Shown: positions 1-9,039 of the stretch, one piece after another | Position numbering within the stretch: position 1 is the stretch's first letter | Layout: each line of letters opens with the position of its first letter | Origin: Melieria omissa | Taxonomy: Eukaryota > Arthropoda > Insecta > Diptera > Ulidiidae | Direction of reading: 5' to 3' | Assembly (NCBI GenBank): GCA_963971225.1 | Contig: OZ020268.1 | Coordinates: 47,294,404-47,358,403 of the forward strand | Length of the DNA: 64,000 nucleotides | Made by a program: the position numbers and the translations under genes | Notes under the pieces: model-generated | What the model was told of the DNA's origin: nothing | What the model saw: only the letters and a program-made list of their open reading frames with translations | Database searches by the model: none

Positions 1-274
1 TATTGATAAGTTTGAGATGGATGACCCGAAGCTATTAGGGACGACATTTTTTTCGTTATCTCTTCGTTAGTATGACACAAAATACATTCCAGGAGATCAT
101 CAGTAAATAACGCACGAAAATATTCTACCGCAGGTTTCACATCCGAAGCTTTGTTTTTCAGGTCAGCAGCAAAGAGCGACTTCAGAACGCCTACCACGTT
201 TTTCAATTTCTTTTTCCTGCCATTTATAATCAGACTTGGGTGCACTCACAGATTTCCGACGGCGACCGCGCGCG
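1..274 (-). pseudogene. piggyBac-type transposase, downstream fragment, cut by errantivirus
   Basis: Reading the minus strand from 274 towards 1, the frame that was open upstream of the retroelement (7472-7215) continues for about 35 codons (SAPKSDYKW...), then a frameshift moves the coding signal to another frame with the residues PAVEYFRALFTDDLLE, followed by an NEEI stretch. This pattern (P..YF..lFtd.LLe..v..TN) is typical of the start of the DDE_Tnp_1_7 domain of piggyBac-family transposases. The fragment runs off the window, so the catalytic aspartates are not visible. It is separated from its N-terminus by the 6.9-kb errantivirus. Family assignment is from pattern recognition; the frameshift and the retroelement insertion make it non-functional as it stands. 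Confidence 0.6.
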
Positions 275-677
275 AGTTTCGTAAGCGGGCCGACAGGTTG
301 CGTTTTTAAAAAAAATCAAAAGGCCAGAGAATTTTAGCGATCTGACGCTTAAAGAGGTGAAAATCAGACTGACTTTATTCTTTCATTCTTGCTTATTACT
401 AAGCTTACCATAATTACATGAATTGCTTGATCAACATTTATTTATTTGCTTACATATTAACTAAATGCTTTGGGTCACAATATTGTTCACCAATATTGTG
501 ATTCCTGGAAATTTTGTTCTCTTTCGACTTTGTTTTATATTTGTTTGCTAAATTAAACGCAAAATCGGAAATATGGTTTTGTATTACCTTCGTTGCTGTT
601 GACTTATTTGTTTTAGCAACTCTTCAATTTTGTCGGGTGCAACGGCCGACGTAGCATTGCTATTCCTATACGTAACT
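275..677 (-). repeat. 3' LTR of the errantivirus
   Basis: This 403-bp direct repeat matches 6812-7214 with no indel and no mismatch that I could find. It begins AGTT and ends AACT in element orientation. The last 31 or so codons and the stop of env (584) lie inside this LTR, so the LTR is partly coding. Confidence 0.95.
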
Positions 678-2140
678 ACTCCCCCTTTTAGTTTAGAATT
701 CTCCTGAATTCTGTTGTTTAAGTTAATTTTTATATACTTGTTTTTCAATATCATGACAATTATTAGTGTAATTATTACTATTACTGTACCTATATTAAAT
801 CCATATGAAATGTTACTGTGTATTTTAAGTGCTTCAATCATTTTTGTATTTAGTTGGTTTTCTTCAATTATTTCATCAAATGATAGTTTTCTTGTAAAGT
901 TTTTCATAGTAATGTTAACAGTGTATACTGTTTTCTCTTCTATAGTTTCTAGGTAATTAGAAAAATATAAGTCATTTATTTTTATAGAACAGTTGTTAAA
1001 ATGTAATAAAATATTTCCGTTTAAAATTAATTGATTTTTATTGCATGTTTGGTTTAAGTAAATATGGTTGGCATTTTTGATTAAAATTGTGTCTATGTCT
1101 AAGTCTAATATTTCTGTGTAAGCATTCTTTATGTAATTACAATTAGATTTTAATATGCAATGGTTGCTTCTTTTTAGCTCTTTCAAATGTTTGTCTTTTA
1201 CATATAAGTAAGTCTTATTTTCATAATCAAATATTTCTTCTATTTTGTAGTCTATTTCAATATTATCTTTATTCGGTATTGGGATTATAGTTCTTAAATT
1301 AACATTGATGATTTTCTTGGGTATTTTTATGCCAAATATGAGAAAAGTTTTATTCATAAATGCTGTGCCTAATTGTAAATATTTAAGTTTGCTAAAGTCT
1401 ACATTGTATTTAGTGATTTCCTTACTGGTTAAAATGTTTGGATGTATAATTCCATATTTTGCAGAAACTACGTTATCTTGAATATGATCTAACTTATTTT
1501 TTAACAATTGAATTCTTGCTAATTGTTCTAAATATGTGGTATATGCCTCTTCTTCATTTACAAATTTACTTATCGAGTTCATTTCTTTTTCTATAGTTTC
1601 TCTATCTTTTTTCACAATTTCTTTTAAGTGGGCTATTGTTGTATTGAAGTAATTATTAATTTCTACCTGCTGGTTAACATTTTCTATAATTTCATCTGTT
1701 TTAAATAAATATTTTTGAATGTGTTGTCTGTCCTCTTCGTCCATAGTCCCGAATAGCCATTTTGTCATAGTCCCTACTGCATTTATTAACCCTCGTCTTT
1801 GTCTTGTTTCTCTCGGCATTAAAGTTGATAATATGTTTCTAGCTTCTAGAAGTTCTAACTGTAGTATTTCCTTATTTTTTACTTTCATTAAATTTATATT
1901 GTTATTTATTTCTTCCAAAATAGTTTCTATTTCCTTTAAGTCGACTAAATGTAGAATTATGTCGGTTTCTTTAACAATATCTTGCGTCCTCATTTGTATG
2001 CTTACAAATCCTTGTTCGTTTTCCAGTTGTTTGATTATTATGTCTGTCCTAATTGGTTGTATTAGTGTTAGGATCGTCATCAGCAGTAGAACCAGCGTCT
2101 GTAAATTTAAGGGGTCGTTTAATATTACACGGATGAACAT
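584..2140 (-). CDS. env: errantivirus envelope protein (Env)
   Basis: A 518-residue ORF 3' of pol. It has a hydrophobic N-terminal segment (about residues 13-30, a likely signal peptide), a dibasic furin-type site RQRR at residues 113-116 followed by a glycine-rich hydrophobic stretch resembling the fusion peptide of insect errantivirus/baculovirus F-type envelopes, many N-x-S/T sites, and one C-terminal membrane anchor (about residues 446-466) with a roughly 50-residue tail. Its 5' end overlaps the end of pol by about 92 nt in another frame, so it is expected to be made from a spliced RNA, as in other errantiviruses. The stop lies in the 3' LTR. The frame is uninterrupted. Identification rests on position, cleavage motif and topology. 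Confidence 0.88.
   Translation of the reverse strand: MFIRVILNDPLNLQTLVLLLMTILTLIQPIRTDIIIKQLENEQGFVSIQMRTQDIVKETDIILHLVDLKEIETILEEINNNINLMKVKNKEILQLELLEARNILSTLMPRETRQRRGLINAVGTMTKWLFGTMDEEDRQHIQKYLFKTDEIIENVNQQVEINNYFNTTIAHLKEIVKKDRETIEKEMNSISKFVNEEEAYTTYLEQLARIQLLKNKLDHIQDNVVSAKYGIIHPNILTSKEITKYNVDFSKLKYLQLGTAFMNKTFLIFGIKIPKKIINVNLRTIIPIPNKDNIEIDYKIEEIFDYENKTYLYVKDKHLKELKRSNHCILKSNCNYIKNAYTEILDLDIDTILIKNANHIYLNQTCNKNQLILNGNILLHFNNCSIKINDLYFSNYLETIEEKTVYTVNITMKNFTRKLSFDEIIEENQLNTKMIEALKIHSNISYGFNIGTVIVIITLIIVMILKNKYIKINLNNRIQENSKLKGGVVTYRNSNATSAVAPDKIEELLKQISQQQRR
678..689 (-). other. polypurine tract before the 3' LTR
   Basis: On the element strand the bases immediately before the 3' LTR read AAAAGGGGGAGT, a purine run ending at the LTR boundary except for its last T. 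It is the expected plus-strand primer site. Position and composition support it directly. Confidence 0.7.
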
Positions 2141-5100
2141 CTTTTAAATTCCTCTCTCTGTATCTTGGTTGTTCTTTGTGCCTAAGTGCCTTATAATTCT
2201 TTACATATCCGCTTTCCCTAACTTCTTGGTACTCTTCTCTTTTCATATTTTGTTTCTCTATTGCTTTTTGTTTAGATTCATTTAAATTTTGTTTTATTTT
2301 ATCGTTATCGACTTTACCGCTTTGAACCTCCATTGGTATGTTTTTTATGGTTGAATGGTATCTATTATTGTAGTTTCTTATTGCTCTTTGTATTATTTGT
2401 TTTATTGGTAAGTTTTTGTTTGAATGGTATATAATCCTGAATTTTTCCGCAATTGTGTTATGCATTCTTTCGACGTCTGCATTGCCTGTGTGGCTGTTAG
2501 GTTTTGTTAAATGAAGTTCAATTTCTTCTTGGTCTAGAAATTCTCTTATTCTTGTTGCCTTAAATTCGTTGTCCGCTATTATTTTTTTTGGTTTTCCTAC
2601 TTTTGCGAAATGGTCTTCTAACTGTTCGATTATTGTTAAATGGTTCCTGTCGCTTAAAGAATATGCTGCTCCGAATTTTGAAAATGTATCTATTATTGTT
2701 AGGAAATGGCAGTTTTTTATGACAAATGTATCTATATGAACTATTTGATTTACCTCTGATGGTGTTTCCGTAAAATGAAATTTTGGTTTGATCGGATTTC
2801 GATCGTATTTAATTGCCTTGCATATATCGCACTGATTAATTACAATTTGGACTAATTCCAATAGTTTTGGATAGTAAATTTTGTTTTTTATTTGATTGTA
2901 TGTTTCCTGTATTCCTGAATGCAAACTTTCTTTGATATGATATAAGGAAATTTGTTTAACGGCTTCGACTTCTGTCTCGATGTCTTGTGCTCTTATCGTG
3001 CATTTAGTGAATTTTATCTGACTGTCATTCGAAAACATTTCAATGAGTTTTTCTTGAACTTTATTGTATTTATGATCAGAAAGTTCAGAGTAAATCCCAA
3101 TCTTCCCTTTTGCAATAAACCTTTTAAATATGCTTCCCATTTCTTCAAAATCACTTTCCGCGATGAATATTATCCTTTTTCCATGTAACATTTTAAGTTC
3201 TTCTATTTTGTTATTTGTAATAATTATTTGGGTTTTATACTTATTGACTATTTCGTCTTTTATTGGGAAATGATCACCTAGATCTTCCTCCGCTGAATGC
3301 ACTGTTGCCATTGTCTCATTATCTTCTATATTATTGACAGTAAATTTTGAATTATTGGAATTGTTATCTTCTGATTTTTCTGGACTATTGTCTTCGCTAC
3401 TTTCTATTCTACTTAAAAAGTCGGCAACTTTATTTTCTTTTCCCTTAAGGTATTCTATATCGAATTGATATTCCCCTAGTTTTAGTAGCCATCTTTGATG
3501 TCTCGGTGACATATCTTTTCCCCTATATTTGGAATGTAGGAATTTAATGGGCTGATGGTCAGTTAAAATTTTGAATCTTTTACCATAAACGTATGGCCTG
3601 AAATAGTTAACACTCCACATAATTGCCAAGAATTCTTTATCCGTCGCAGAGTAATTTCTCTCGTGGTTATTTAGAGTTCTAGAGGCGTAACATATTGGGT
3701 GTCCTTCTTGGGACAAAACTGCACCAATTGCATAATTGGATGCATCTGTAGTTATCATAAATTGTTTTTCAAAATCTGGGTAACGGAGTATGGGATGCGT
3801 ACTTATTAGTGTTTTTAATTTTTCAAAAGCTTCAATGTAAGTAGGGTCTTTTAAATTTATCTTTATTCCTTTTTTCAAATATTTGGTAATTGGTTGTGCT
3901 ATCTTCGCATAATCTTTCACAAATTTTCGATAATAACCTGTAAGTCCTAGAAAGCTCTTTATTTGTTTTTCTGTTTTTGGCAATACAAGATTTTCAATAA
4001 TTTTAATTTTGTTCGGATTTGGTTTCATACCGTCTTTTGTCAAGATGTGTCCAAGAAATTCCGTTTCTTTTTGTAAAAAGTTACACTTATCTACTTGGAT
4101 TTTTAGATTTTTGCTCTCGAGGGTTTTAAAAATATCTGCTATTGCTTTTATATGTTCACTTAATGATGTGCTGAATATTAAAATATCATCTAAGTAAACC
4201 ACGCACGTTTTATTTATGTAGTCTCTTAGGATTTCGTTCATTAGCCGTTGGAATGTGGCTGGCGCATTCTTTAAACCGAATGGCATTCTTATGAATTCGT
4301 ATAACCCGTGCGGCGTTATGAATGCTGTTTTTTCCCGGTCCTCTTTTTTTACTACTATTTGATGATATCCCTTTGCCAAATCTAATGTGGTAAAATACTG
4401 AGCTCTTCCTAGCTTATCTAAGATTGAATCAATGTTTGGGAGGGGGTACTTGTCATCTATTGTTACTTCGTTTAATTTCCTGTAGTCTATTACTATCCTA
4501 TATTTTTTTTCGCCTGAATTGTCTATCTTTTTAGGTATTACTATTAGTGGACTGGAGTATCTGGAATGACTCTTTTGAATGATACCTTGTTCTTCCATTT
4601 CTTTGATTTGTTTTCTAACCTCAATTTCATGCTGCGGGGGGTATCTATATAATTTTGAATTAATCTGCTGTTGAGTTGTGGTTTTTATTTCGTGCTGAAT
4701 TTCGGTGGTGCTAGTTAATCTATCACCTTCTTTGAATAGTAATTTATTAAATCTTTTTAGTAGTTTTGTAACTTCGCTATATTCTTCTGCATTTAAGTGG
4801 TCTAGCTTTAATCTTTCTAATTTTAGATCAGTTGTTTCGAGAGTATGAATTTGGTTAAAATCGTAGGGGTTATTTAAAAATTTGTGTACCACTTTGTTTA
4901 GCATCACTGTTCCGTTTTCGATATTTATTTGCGCCTTAAAGTAATTCAATAAATCCATTCCAATTATAAAGTTATATTTTCTACCTTTAAACGGTGTCAC
5001 CTTCCACCTAATTCTTGCGTTGTTTGGTAAGTTAAATTCATCTGGTGCTTCTGTATGCACTTCGTATATTATTTTATCTGTATTTGTTAAGGTACTAAAT

Positions 5101-5261
5101 GTTATAGGATTTTTTAATTTTATTTTTACAAAATCATTTAATTCACTGTTAATTAAACTAAAAGTCGCTCCCGTATCTATGAGTGCTATAAAATTTTTAT
5201 TGTTGATTGTTAATTTTAGTTTTGGTAGGTATTCCGAGGCGGCCTCGTAAAAAAAACTGCG
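2049..5261 (-). CDS. pol: errantivirus Pol polyprotein (protease-RT-RNase H-integrase)
   Basis: The open frame runs from just after an in-frame TGA (5264-5262) to the stop at 2049. The first methionine-type start (a GTG at 5060) lies after the protease, so expression by frameshift from gag is more plausible. In order: aspartic protease signature DTGA (near 5169-5177), reverse transcriptase with YLDD (near 4184-4195), RNase H with TDAS and DHQP motifs, an integrase HHCC zinc finger and a D,D,E core (IDTF..., IADNEF..., NADVERMHN). All core catalytic residues that I can identify are present and there is no internal stop. Together these make cDNA and integrate it. Pol overlaps gag by about 46 nt in the -1 frame and env by about 92 nt. 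Confidence 0.93.
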   Translation of the reverse strand, partial: RSFFYEAASEYLPKLKLTINNKNFIALIDTGATFSLINSELNDFVKIKLKNPITFSTLTNTDKIIYEVHTEAPDEFNLPNNARIRWKVTPFKGRKYNFIIGMDLLNYFKAQINIENGTVMLNKVVHKFLNNPYDFNQIHTLETTDLKLERLKLDHLNAEEYSEVTKLLKRFNKLLFKEGDRLTSTTEIQHEIKTTTQQQINSKLYRYPPQHEIEVRKQIKEMEEQGIIQKSHSRYSSPLIVIPKKIDNSGEKKYRIVIDYRKLNEVTIDDKYPLPNIDSILDKLGRAQYFTTLDLAKGYHQIVVKKEDREKTAFITPHGLYEFIRMPFGLKNAPATFQRLMNEILRDYINKTCVVYLDDILIFSTSLSEHIKAIADIFKTLESKNLKIQVDKCNFLQKETEFLGHILTKDGMKPNPNKIKIIENLVLPKTEKQIKSFLGLTGYYRKFVKDYAKIAQPITKYLKKGIKINLKDPTYIEAFEKLKTLISTHPILRYPDFEKQFMITTDASNYAIGAVLSQEGHPICYASRTLNNHERNYSATDKEFLAIMWSVNYFRPYVYGKRFKILTDHQPIKFLHSKYRGKDMSPRHQRWLLKLGEYQFDIEYLKGKENKVADFLSRIESSEDNSPEKSEDNNSNNSKFTVNNIEDNETMATVHSAEEDLGDHFPIKDEIVNKYKTQIIITNNKIEELKMLHGKRIIFIAESDFEEMGSIFKRFIAKGKIGIYSELSDHKYNKVQEKLIEMFSNDSQIKFTKCTIRAQDIETEVEAVKQISLYHIKESLHSGIQETYNQIKNKIYYPKLLELVQIVINQCDICKAIKYDRNPIKPKFHFTETPSEVNQIVHIDTFVIKNCHFLTIIDTFSKFGAAYSLSDRNHLTIIEQLEDHFAKVGKPKKIIADNEFKATRIREFLDQEEIELHLTKPNSHTGNADVERMHNTIAEKFRIIYHSNKNLPIKQIIQRAIRNYNNRYHSTIKNIPMEVQSGKVDNDKIKQNLNESKQKAIEKQNMKREEYQEVRESGYVKNYKALRHKEQPRYRERNLKDVHPCNIKRPLKFTDAGSTADDDPNTNTTN

Positions 5262-6460
5262 TCATGATTCTCGTTATTAGTTTCAATATCTTCCTTCCAT
5301 TCCTCTTGGCTTTGCCTAACCACATCCAAGCTATGTTTGCTGAACTGCGAATTAGGGTGTCCTGCTACTTGAGGTTTATTATAATTTATTTCGATATTGT
5401 CTACTTCCATCGGCTCCCCTCGATCTTGTCGTCTTACTTGTTCTGAATTATGTCCTCTGTATTCTCTGTTAAAAAATTGTGGTCTTTGTCTAAATTGCTC
5501 TGAAAAATTTCCTTGATTGTATCTATTAAAATTTTGTGGATGTTGCCTTATTTGCCCTGAGTTATTTCCCTGATTGTATCTGTTACAATTTTGCGGATTT
5601 TGTCTCATTTGCCCTGAGTTATTCTCTTGATTGAATCTATTAAAATTTTGCGGATTTTGTCTCCTTTGTCCTGAGGTATTCGCTTGATGTTCGCGATTCC
5701 AATTGGGTTGCCTGTTATTGTCGTAGTATCTGTCTCTTTGCTGGTATCGTTTATAGTGTTCTTCATTTCTTTTGTACTTTCTATATTCTGGCCTGATACA
5801 AGTATCTTCGAACCGTCGTTGATTCATTAGGAATATTATTTCTCCTAGCTGTCTCAGTTCATAAATTTTATCGAGTAGTGTACCTTGCGTCATTTCCTTA
5901 ATTGTATTAACTAACAAGCTGTCTATGTTCGTCAGGTCAATCCCATGTTCTCCTCCATAATACACAATGAGTTCGTCCGTTTTGTATTTGATATTTTGTA
6001 TTTCAATGGCTAATTCACTTACCGTGTTAATTCGTAAATTTGCAATTTTCTTGTATATTTGGTGTGGTTCGGTGTCTGGCTTAAATCTTAGCTTAAGTGT
6101 ATCTTTTATCAGTTTCCAATTGTCTGGTTCCGGGATGTTGATGATGACGTTTTTTGCTTCTCCCTGTATTGTCCTGTAATATATTGTTCGTACTGCTTCT
6201 TTCCTCTGTTCTTCGTTGTCCAGTGTTGTTAATAGATATTCTATACTGTTGAAAAATGAGTTTATCGTGATATCCCCGTTTCCCGTGAAGATTGGTAGGT
6301 GTTCGATGTTTTTTAGCGTCCTTTCCAACTTGCTGCCGTCTGCTTGCTGTTTTTGTTGTAGTCCTATGTATGCCAGTCGTAATTGCTCTAACTGCTGTTC
6401 TTTTCTCGCTAGTTGTTCTATTAAGTCCACCGGAGCCATCTCGTGTTGGGCCTGTTCCAT
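5216..6460 (-). CDS. gag: errantivirus Gag
   Basis: A 414-residue ORF starting at ATG 6460, the first ATG of a long open frame downstream of the leader. The N-terminal third has a Q/L-rich coiled-coil-like segment; the central part (LPIFTG..., FFNSIEYLL...) resembles the capsid region of insect Gag proteins. No CCHC zinc knuckle is visible. The C-terminal third instead holds about four to five imperfect copies of a 19-20-residue unit of the type SGQxRQNPQNxNRYNQG, basic and Asn/Gln-rich, probably substituting for nucleocapsid RNA binding (inference). It ends at 5216 inside the overlap with pol. Confidence 0.88.
   Translation of the reverse strand: MEQAQHEMAPVDLIEQLARKEQQLEQLRLAYIGLQQKQQADGSKLERTLKNIEHLPIFTGNGDITINSFFNSIEYLLTTLDNEEQRKEAVRTIYYRTIQGEAKNVIINIPEPDNWKLIKDTLKLRFKPDTEPHQIYKKIANLRINTVSELAIEIQNIKYKTDELIVYYGGEHGIDLTNIDSLLVNTIKEMTQGTLLDKIYELRQLGEIIFLMNQRRFEDTCIRPEYRKYKRNEEHYKRYQQRDRYYDNNRQPNWNREHQANTSGQRRQNPQNFNRFNQENNSGQMRQNPQNCNRYNQGNNSGQIRQHPQNFNRYNQGNFSEQFRQRPQFFNREYRGHNSEQVRRQDRGEPMEVDNIEINYNKPQVAGHPNSQFSKHSLDVVRQSQEEWKEDIETNNENHDAVFFTRPPRNTYQN
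5249..5256 (-). promoter_or_regulatory. T8 run in gag-pol overlap, probable -1 frameshift site
   Basis: On the coding strand eight T residues lie inside the roughly 46-nt overlap where the gag and pol frames are both open. Slipping back one base here moves ribosomes from GTT TTT TTT of gag into TTT TTT TAC of pol. Pol has no suitable ATG of its own at this point. The geometry is seen directly; the frameshifting is inferred from the family. Confidence 0.6.
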
Positions 6461-6811
6461 CCTTCTTTTGTCAAACGTTCTCTGCCTCGCCTGCCGAATT
6501 TTGATTGATTTCTTTGTGGCCTTGACACTGCACTTTCACTCTTTAATTGCGTTGTGGTGTCTTAGCTGCACTCTTTTTGTAGTTTTGGTTCTGTGGGTGG
6601 TGCTTACAAATTTCTTGTACTCACTGCACTGCCACTTTTATTATTGTTTTGTTATTTTATATTCTGGAGGGTCCGGTCAATTTCTGAATTGGCTACGGAG
6701 TCGCAGAATTAATTGTGGGTGTTATGTTATTAACTTTGTACACGTTCCCGTAGTATTTTTCCGTATCACTCTCCTTTTTAACGTTGCTTAAAAAGGATTA
6801 CCGACTGCGCC
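6461..6811 (-). other. errantivirus 5' leader with tRNA-Ser primer-binding site
   Basis: This is untranslated leader between the 5' LTR and gag. Next to the LTR (6799-6812) the plus-strand window reads TACCGACTGCGCCA, which equals the 3' end of fly tRNA-Ser including CCA, so the element carries the complementary primer site used by 17.6/297-type errantiviruses. The remaining leader has no long ORF on the element strand. Confidence 0.85.
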
Positions 6812-7214
6812 AGTTTCGTAAGCGGGCCGACAGGTTGCGTTTTTAAAAAAAATCAAAAGGCCAGAGAATTTTAGCGATCTGACGCTTAAAGAGGTGAAAA
6901 TCAGACTGACTTTATTCTTTCATTCTTGCTTATTACTAAGCTTACCATAATTACATGAATTGCTTGATCAACATTTATTTATTTGCTTACATATTAACTA
7001 AATGCTTTGGGTCACAATATTGTTCACCAATATTGTGATTCCTGGAAATTTTGTTCTCTTTCGACTTTGTTTTATATTTGTTTGCTAAATTAAACGCAAA
7101 ATCGGAAATATGGTTTTGTATTACCTTCGTTGCTGTTGACTTATTTGTTTTAGCAACTCTTCAATTTTGTCGGGTGCAACGGCCGACGTAGCATTGCTAT
7201 TCCTATACGTAACT
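6812..7214 (-). repeat. 5' LTR of the errantivirus
   Basis: This 403-bp copy is identical on reading to 275-677. It should contain the promoter and start of genomic RNA for the element. I could not assign a TATA box or initiator with confidence. Confidence 0.95.
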
Positions 7215-7472
7215 CGCGCGAGCTGTTTCTGCACTTTCGGTTGAACGTTTTTTCTTCGAAGCGGGTTCGGATTCGGTTAACAACTGTTCTTCGTCACCTG
7301 ATGAGTTTGCTGGGCTAGTTGCATCACTATTTCCATGATCAGACACGCAAAACTCCTCGTCCCCGGACTCGCTGTCTACGTCCTCGTCTTCTTCGGAATT
7401 GTTTGAATCGTCCGCTAACGCTTGAGCGATCTTGCGATTACGAAAAGAGTATCGACCTTCTGGGTTTGCCAT
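7215..7472 (-). pseudogene. piggyBac-type transposase N-terminus, 5' of the insertion
   Basis: From ATG 7472 the frame codes MANPEGRYSFRNR... followed by an acidic, Ser-rich segment (EEDEDVDSESGDEE) and a basic KKKR patch before the errantivirus interrupts at codon 86. Acidic low-complexity N-termini followed by a conserved transposase core are normal for piggyBac-family transposases, and the sequence beyond the retroelement (274-1) shows that core. The open frame continues across the insertion point for about 35 codons once the retroelement and one CGCG copy are ignored. Disrupted, hence pseudogene. Confidence 0.6.
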
Positions 7473-7692
7473 TCTAATACACAAAAACGCGATATAGTAC
7501 AATAAAAGATTTAATCGCTAGGGGCGCTGTTATGCAGACGGTCAAATGACCGTTGGTCACGATAGTTGTTGTTGCTTGAATGTAAAATGAAAAATTGAGA
7601 GAGAGAGCGGGAGAGTAAAAAAAATCACCTGATTATCGTTGAAGAGACACGAATTTGAAGATTTTATTTTTTCACTTTGTCCCGACTTGGTA
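7473..7692. other. gap upstream of transposase fragment, with a perfect palindrome
   Basis: No gene is visible. It contains a perfect 16-bp palindrome, ACGGTCA-AA-TGACCGT at 7538-7553 (7-bp arms, 2-bp centre), about 65 bp upstream of the piggyBac-type start codon, possibly part of the subterminal repeats of that transposon. A GA-rich stretch lies near 7595-7615. I could not define the transposon's outer end or a TTAA duplication. Confidence 0.45.
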
Positions 7693-7913
7693 CCTCCAAA
7701 CGGTACACGGTGCGAATTCGCACCAAAAAAAATTTTCCGTGCTGCTCTTGTGAAAACTAAGGGCCAAATGAGTTCTACCTGTTGTGTTTCGTGTTCGAGA
7801 AAGATAAGAAATTTTTTAAGTGTAGGTGGCGATACTATATATAATCCCTGGAAAAAATTCCAGCACATCAAAATAAAGCCTGGCGCGAAATCGCACCAGT
7901 GTACCGTTTGAGG
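7693..7913. mobile_element. 221-bp inverted-repeat element (MITE)
   Basis: The two ends, 7693-7724 and 7882-7913, are roughly 32-bp imperfect inverted repeats: CCTCcAAACGGTACAC... at the left and ...GTGTACCGTTTGAGG at the right, both followed inwards by a GGTGCGAATTCGCACC-like segment. There is no coding capacity. It abuts the 3' side of the mariner fragment (the transposase frame runs into it near residue 93). No target duplication is clear, so the superfamily is left open. Confidence 0.6.
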
Positions 7914-8349
7914 ATTAATCGCCGATCAGCTAAAACCATATCGTGGATTTTTTCAATTGTTTCGGATGTGGAGACCTCAACTGGGCGTCCAGAACGTTCG
8001 GCATCTTCCGTGCTTGTACGGCCACATCGGAATTCAGTAAACCACTTGTTTATCATGGAAATGGATGGTGCAGAGTCCCCATAATATTTATCAAGCTTAG
8101 CCTTGGTTTGCGTAATGGATTTTTTCCGCAAAAAATAATGCTTCATGAGCACACGAAATTCACTTTTTTCCAGTTTCTTCTCAGTCAACGCGGTAGTCTG
8201 ATAAAAACGGCTGTCAAAAACAAACTAAATGTCGCAGCTTGTTCAATTTTTGACAAGAGTCAACTGACAGATGACTGTTGTAGCAGTGTTGCCATTTCAA
8301 TTAAGAGGCGGGAAATTCAAAAAGTCACGGACTTATTGACCCGCCCTCG
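7914..8349 (-). pseudogene. mariner transposase, N-terminal fragment (irritans-like)
   Basis: From ATG 8188 the frame codes about 92 residues of mariner HTH domain: EFRVLMKHYFLRKKSI, KWFTEFRCGRTSTEDAERSGRP, then IHDMVLADRR before it runs into the inverted-repeat element at 7913. The upstream 160 bp end at 8349 with CCCGCCCTCG followed by TA, resembling the terminal repeat of these mariners (GGGCGGGTCAATAAGT read on the minus strand). The catalytic DD34D domain is absent, so it is a dead 5' fragment. It sits against the C-terminal end of the neighbouring LINE. Confidence 0.8.
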
Positions 8350-9039
8350 TAATATTTGCGTGGTTAAAACTAATTAAGTTTCGCGAGTACTTCTCAAACA
8401 TGACTTGACACGCTGCGTCTGTTGGTTCTCTGGTCACTAGCTGAGATTGTTCTGGCATTTGTGCTGCTCGAGTTGTTCTGTTGGCGAAGATATATCCAGA
8501 GGCCACATATGAGTGAGGCAATGATGCCCAAGTAGTATATACGTGTGCTTTGCAGCCACTTTGACTAACTGTGTTTGTCCCTTTCAGGTATCCGGATAGT
8601 GGTTTTGCTCTGTCTCCGACCACTGCCAGTGGTGACAGGAACCAGCTCGACAAGCTCGTAACCATATGGCATATTGTGTGTGTTGGTGTGGATCGGATGA
8701 GTCCCAGGCTTCGCTTTATAATATTGTTGTTGCATGTACTGAGTTGGTTTAGGGCGTTTTTGCTAAGGTTACTGAAGGACGATGCTGCATAGTCCATTAC
8801 TGGTCGGAGGAATGTCTTGTAGAGGTGTAGTCCTTTGGCTGGGTGTACACCTTGTTTATATTTGTTGGTGGTTTGGAGGAAGTAACAGGTTTTATTGATG
8901 TTGTTGGCTGGTGTGGTTTTTGCTGGAGTTGTTAATTGATATTATTCTCCCTAGGTATTTTATTTTTGTGACTTGTTTTATTATGGTGTTGTTAATCGAT
9001 ATGTTTAGAGTTTTTGGTCTGTTATTGAAGTGTGTTGTA

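Larger units (their letters stand above)
275..7214 (-). mobile_element. Ty3/gypsy errantivirus (17.6/297-type), structurally intact
   Basis: A 6,940-bp provirus on the minus strand with two 403-bp LTRs, a primer-binding site, three long ORFs in the order gag, pol, env, and a purine tract before the 3' LTR. The LTRs begin AGTT and end AACT and I found no difference between the copies. It is flanked by CGCG on both sides (271-274 and 7215-7218), fitting the 4-bp target duplication and alternating pyrimidine-purine target preference of errantiviruses, although the CG run makes the exact duplication ambiguous. Identical LTRs and three open frames imply a very recent insertion. The host gene hit is itself a transposon (piggyBac type). 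Confidence 0.93.
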
